From positions 5,223 to 69,222 of the forward strand of contig JAWLBX010000018.1 of NCBI GenBank assembly GCA_041687435.1: a stretch of 64,000 nt of DNA, given 5' to 3'. A program made the translations under genes and the position numbers. Source of the stretch: JACKII01 sp041687435 (lineage in GTDB: Bacteria; Pseudomonadota; Alphaproteobacteria; Bin95). Under the pieces are notes generated by a model, which saw only the letters and a program-made list of their open reading frames with translations, did no database searches and had not been told where the DNA came from. This document shows, piece by piece, positions 62,854 through 64,000 of this stretch. The stretch's first letter is position 1; every line of letters begins with the position of its first letter.

Positions 62854-63948
62854 GTGGCATTGGATGGAAATTTTCGCCCCACCCTTTTGGTAGGGATCGG
62901 TGGTACCGGCTCCAAAATCGCGGAGACAATTCTCGAAACCGCCCACAGAAACGATCGCTCGCTCAGCGCGCGAATTGGCATTCTGGCGCTGGACACCGAT
63001 CTTAACTCATTGAACGATTTGCGAAGTGTGGAACGCCGCTCCCGCATTGCGTTTTCCCGGCCTGAAACCGTCTATCGCCTCCTCGAACGCAACGCCGGGG
63101 TCGAGCGCACTTGGTGTTATTCCCGCAGAGACGCGGAAATGTCGGAAGCGATCCTCGGCATGTCCCTGATCGAGGGCGCCGGACAGATTCGCATGCTGAC
63201 CCGTTTGGCCCTGCACGATGCATTTGCGAACGACAGCCTGATGACGACCCTGGAGGATGCCATCAGCCGCCTCGGCGTACACGACTCGGATCAGGATTTT
63301 GCAGGCTCCATCCATATTCTCGTTGTCGGCTCACTGGCCGGGGCGACCGGATCGGGAGCTTTCGCACAACTCGCGCTAGCCCTGAAACAGGCGGCCCGGC
63401 AGCGGGAGGTCAACGCGACCGTCCGCGGCGTATTCCTGTTGCCGGATGTATATGCCCGCGGAGGTTCGCTGCCGCGCACGCAAATTCCCAACGTACTGGC
63501 CAATGGCTATGCCAGCCTGAAGGAGCTAAATGCTTATAATGTGCTGGCATCCTTGCCGCATCGCAAGGCGGACTTCACATTCGAATACGCGCCCAACCAC
63601 ACCCTGAAGCAGGGTGAAATGCCATACAGCGCCGTGACCTTCGTGGACTACGAGAACTCGAACGGCGGTTCCATGGGCCGCGGTCTGGATAGCTATATCG
63701 ATATGGCCGCCCGGGCCGGTTATTTGATGATTTTTTCCCCTCTGGGCGCCAATTACGGCTCCGTAACGGTTAACGACGTTCGTCAAAGACTGGCTGCGAT
63801 CTCATCCGGCAGCAACAATCTCTACTCCGGTATCGGCATTGCTGCCGTCAACTATCCCATCGACAGCATGCGCCGATTCCTGAGCAAACGGCTGGTGTTG
63901 GAGAATCTGCGCGGCGACTGGACCCGGCTAGAGCGCTTTTGTTTCTGA
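62854..63948 (+). CDS. Tubulin/FtsZ-like protein, probably truncated at the C-terminus
   Basis: A 364-residue protein. The N-terminal Rossmann opening is LLVGIGGTGSKIAE (residues 11-24). The tubulin/FtsZ-type GTP-binding loop is GATGSG at 163-168 (VVGSLAGATGSGAFAQL), in the position of the superfamily GGGTGSG signature. LPDVYARGGSLPRT and TFVDYENSNGGSMGRGLDSYIDMAARAG follow. Members of this tubulin-like group are normally much longer, with a large C-terminal region. Here the frame ends GDWTRLERFCF-stop in sequence that looks like a mobile-element end. The GTG start has GGGAG upstream. Confidence 0.8.
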   Translation: MALDGNFRPTLLVGIGGTGSKIAETILETAHRNDRSLSARIGILALDTDLNSLNDLRSVERRSRIAFSRPETVYRLLERNAGVERTWCYSRRDAEMSEAILGMSLIEGAGQIRMLTRLALHDAFANDSLMTTLEDAISRLGVHDSDQDFAGSIHILVVGSLAGATGSGAFAQLALALKQAARQREVNATVRGVFLLPDVYARGGSLPRTQIPNVLANGYASLKELNAYNVLASLPHRKADFTFEYAPNHTLKQGEMPYSAVTFVDYENSNGGSMGRGLDSYIDMAARAGYLMIFSPLGANYGSVTVNDVRQRLAAISSGSNNLYSGIGIAAVNYPIDSMRRFLSKRLVLENLRGDWTRLERFCF

Positions 63949-64000
63949 ATGAGTCGTAGGGGATTCCCCTCATGCCGAATTTCTGATTCAGAATAAGGGC
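63930..64000. mobile_element. Possible insertion-sequence terminus cut by the window end
   Basis: From about 63930 the sequence changes character. TTCTGAATGAG (63943) is matched by the near-inverted CTGATTCAGAA (63983), and AGGGGATTCCCCT (63958-63970) is an almost perfect palindrome. It begins next to CTAG, a frequent insertion context for some IS families, and it coincides with the premature end of the tubulin-like frame. No transposase or second end is visible, so this is a suggestion only. Confidence 0.35.

Overview
This window is high-GC bacterial chromosome with dense genes, short intergenic gaps and frequent stop/start overlaps. Ubiquinone synthesis (coq7), a CYP153-type P450 pair, an intracellular PHB/PHA depolymerase, a class II DAHP synthase, citramalate synthase, and degenerate REP-type palindromes of the kind that start CGTCATTGCGAG all point to an alphaproteobacterium, most likely in or near Rhodospirillales. 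That placement is inference from gene content; there is no rRNA here.

Layout. 0-8 kb: an SLC13-type transporter cut by the window edge, an Nfu/NifU iron-sulfur protein, a solitary DmsC-like anchor, a TPP enzyme, and a nitrate/sulfonate-type ABC importer, nearly all on the minus strand. 8-16.3 kb: a plus-strand biosynthetic run with DAHP synthase, nicotinate phosphoribosyltransferase, NAD synthetase, GluRS, citramalate synthase and TrmJ-type methyltransferase; two REP-like elements sit in it. 16.3-26 kb: nitronate monooxygenase, a secreted endonuclease/phosphatase-fold protein, an MFS exporter, and two CYP153-like P450s separated by a 2.1-kb lower-GC islet, then an M16 peptidase. 26-35 kb: MazG, a PAS-like protein, a second TPP enzyme with an acyl-CoA dehydrogenase, an AbrB/PIN toxin-antitoxin pair with a palindromic operator, dnaE and a methyltransferase. 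35.2-36.6 kb: a complete IS256-family element with an exact 8-bp target duplication, inserted in the last codon of a MarR-type regulator. 37-48.6 kb: prfC, an LLM flavin monooxygenase, a GatC/AtzG-like plus amidase pair, proC, coq7-dsbB-yqaA, tRNA-Leu(CAA), two exported proteins, tRNA-Phe(GAA) and phaZ. 48.7-57.5 kb: hydantoinase/oxoprolinase B and A subunits, another LLM enzyme, a Baeyer-Villiger-type monooxygenase and purA.

The most interesting part is the right end (57.6-63.95 kb). Two divergent gene pairs share a 104-bp intergenic region. On the minus strand are a P-loop GTPase-like protein and an overlapping 606-residue protein of unknown function. On the plus strand are a 732-residue protein of unknown function and a tubulin/FtsZ-like protein. 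Tubulin-like proteins have been predicted by comparative genomics to form membrane-remodelling systems with a distinct GTPase; GTPase-plus-partner modules are also known from predicted NTP-dependent conflict systems. This cluster looks like an uncharacterised relative. The tubulin-like reading frame stops at 364 codons, apparently where a mobile element begins, so this copy may be broken.

The CYP153-like P450s, Baeyer-Villiger enzyme, acyl-CoA dehydrogenase, LLM oxygenases, nitronate monooxygenase and PHA depolymerase together suggest an aerobic heterotroph that oxidises alkanes or other hydrophobic carbon and stores polyester.
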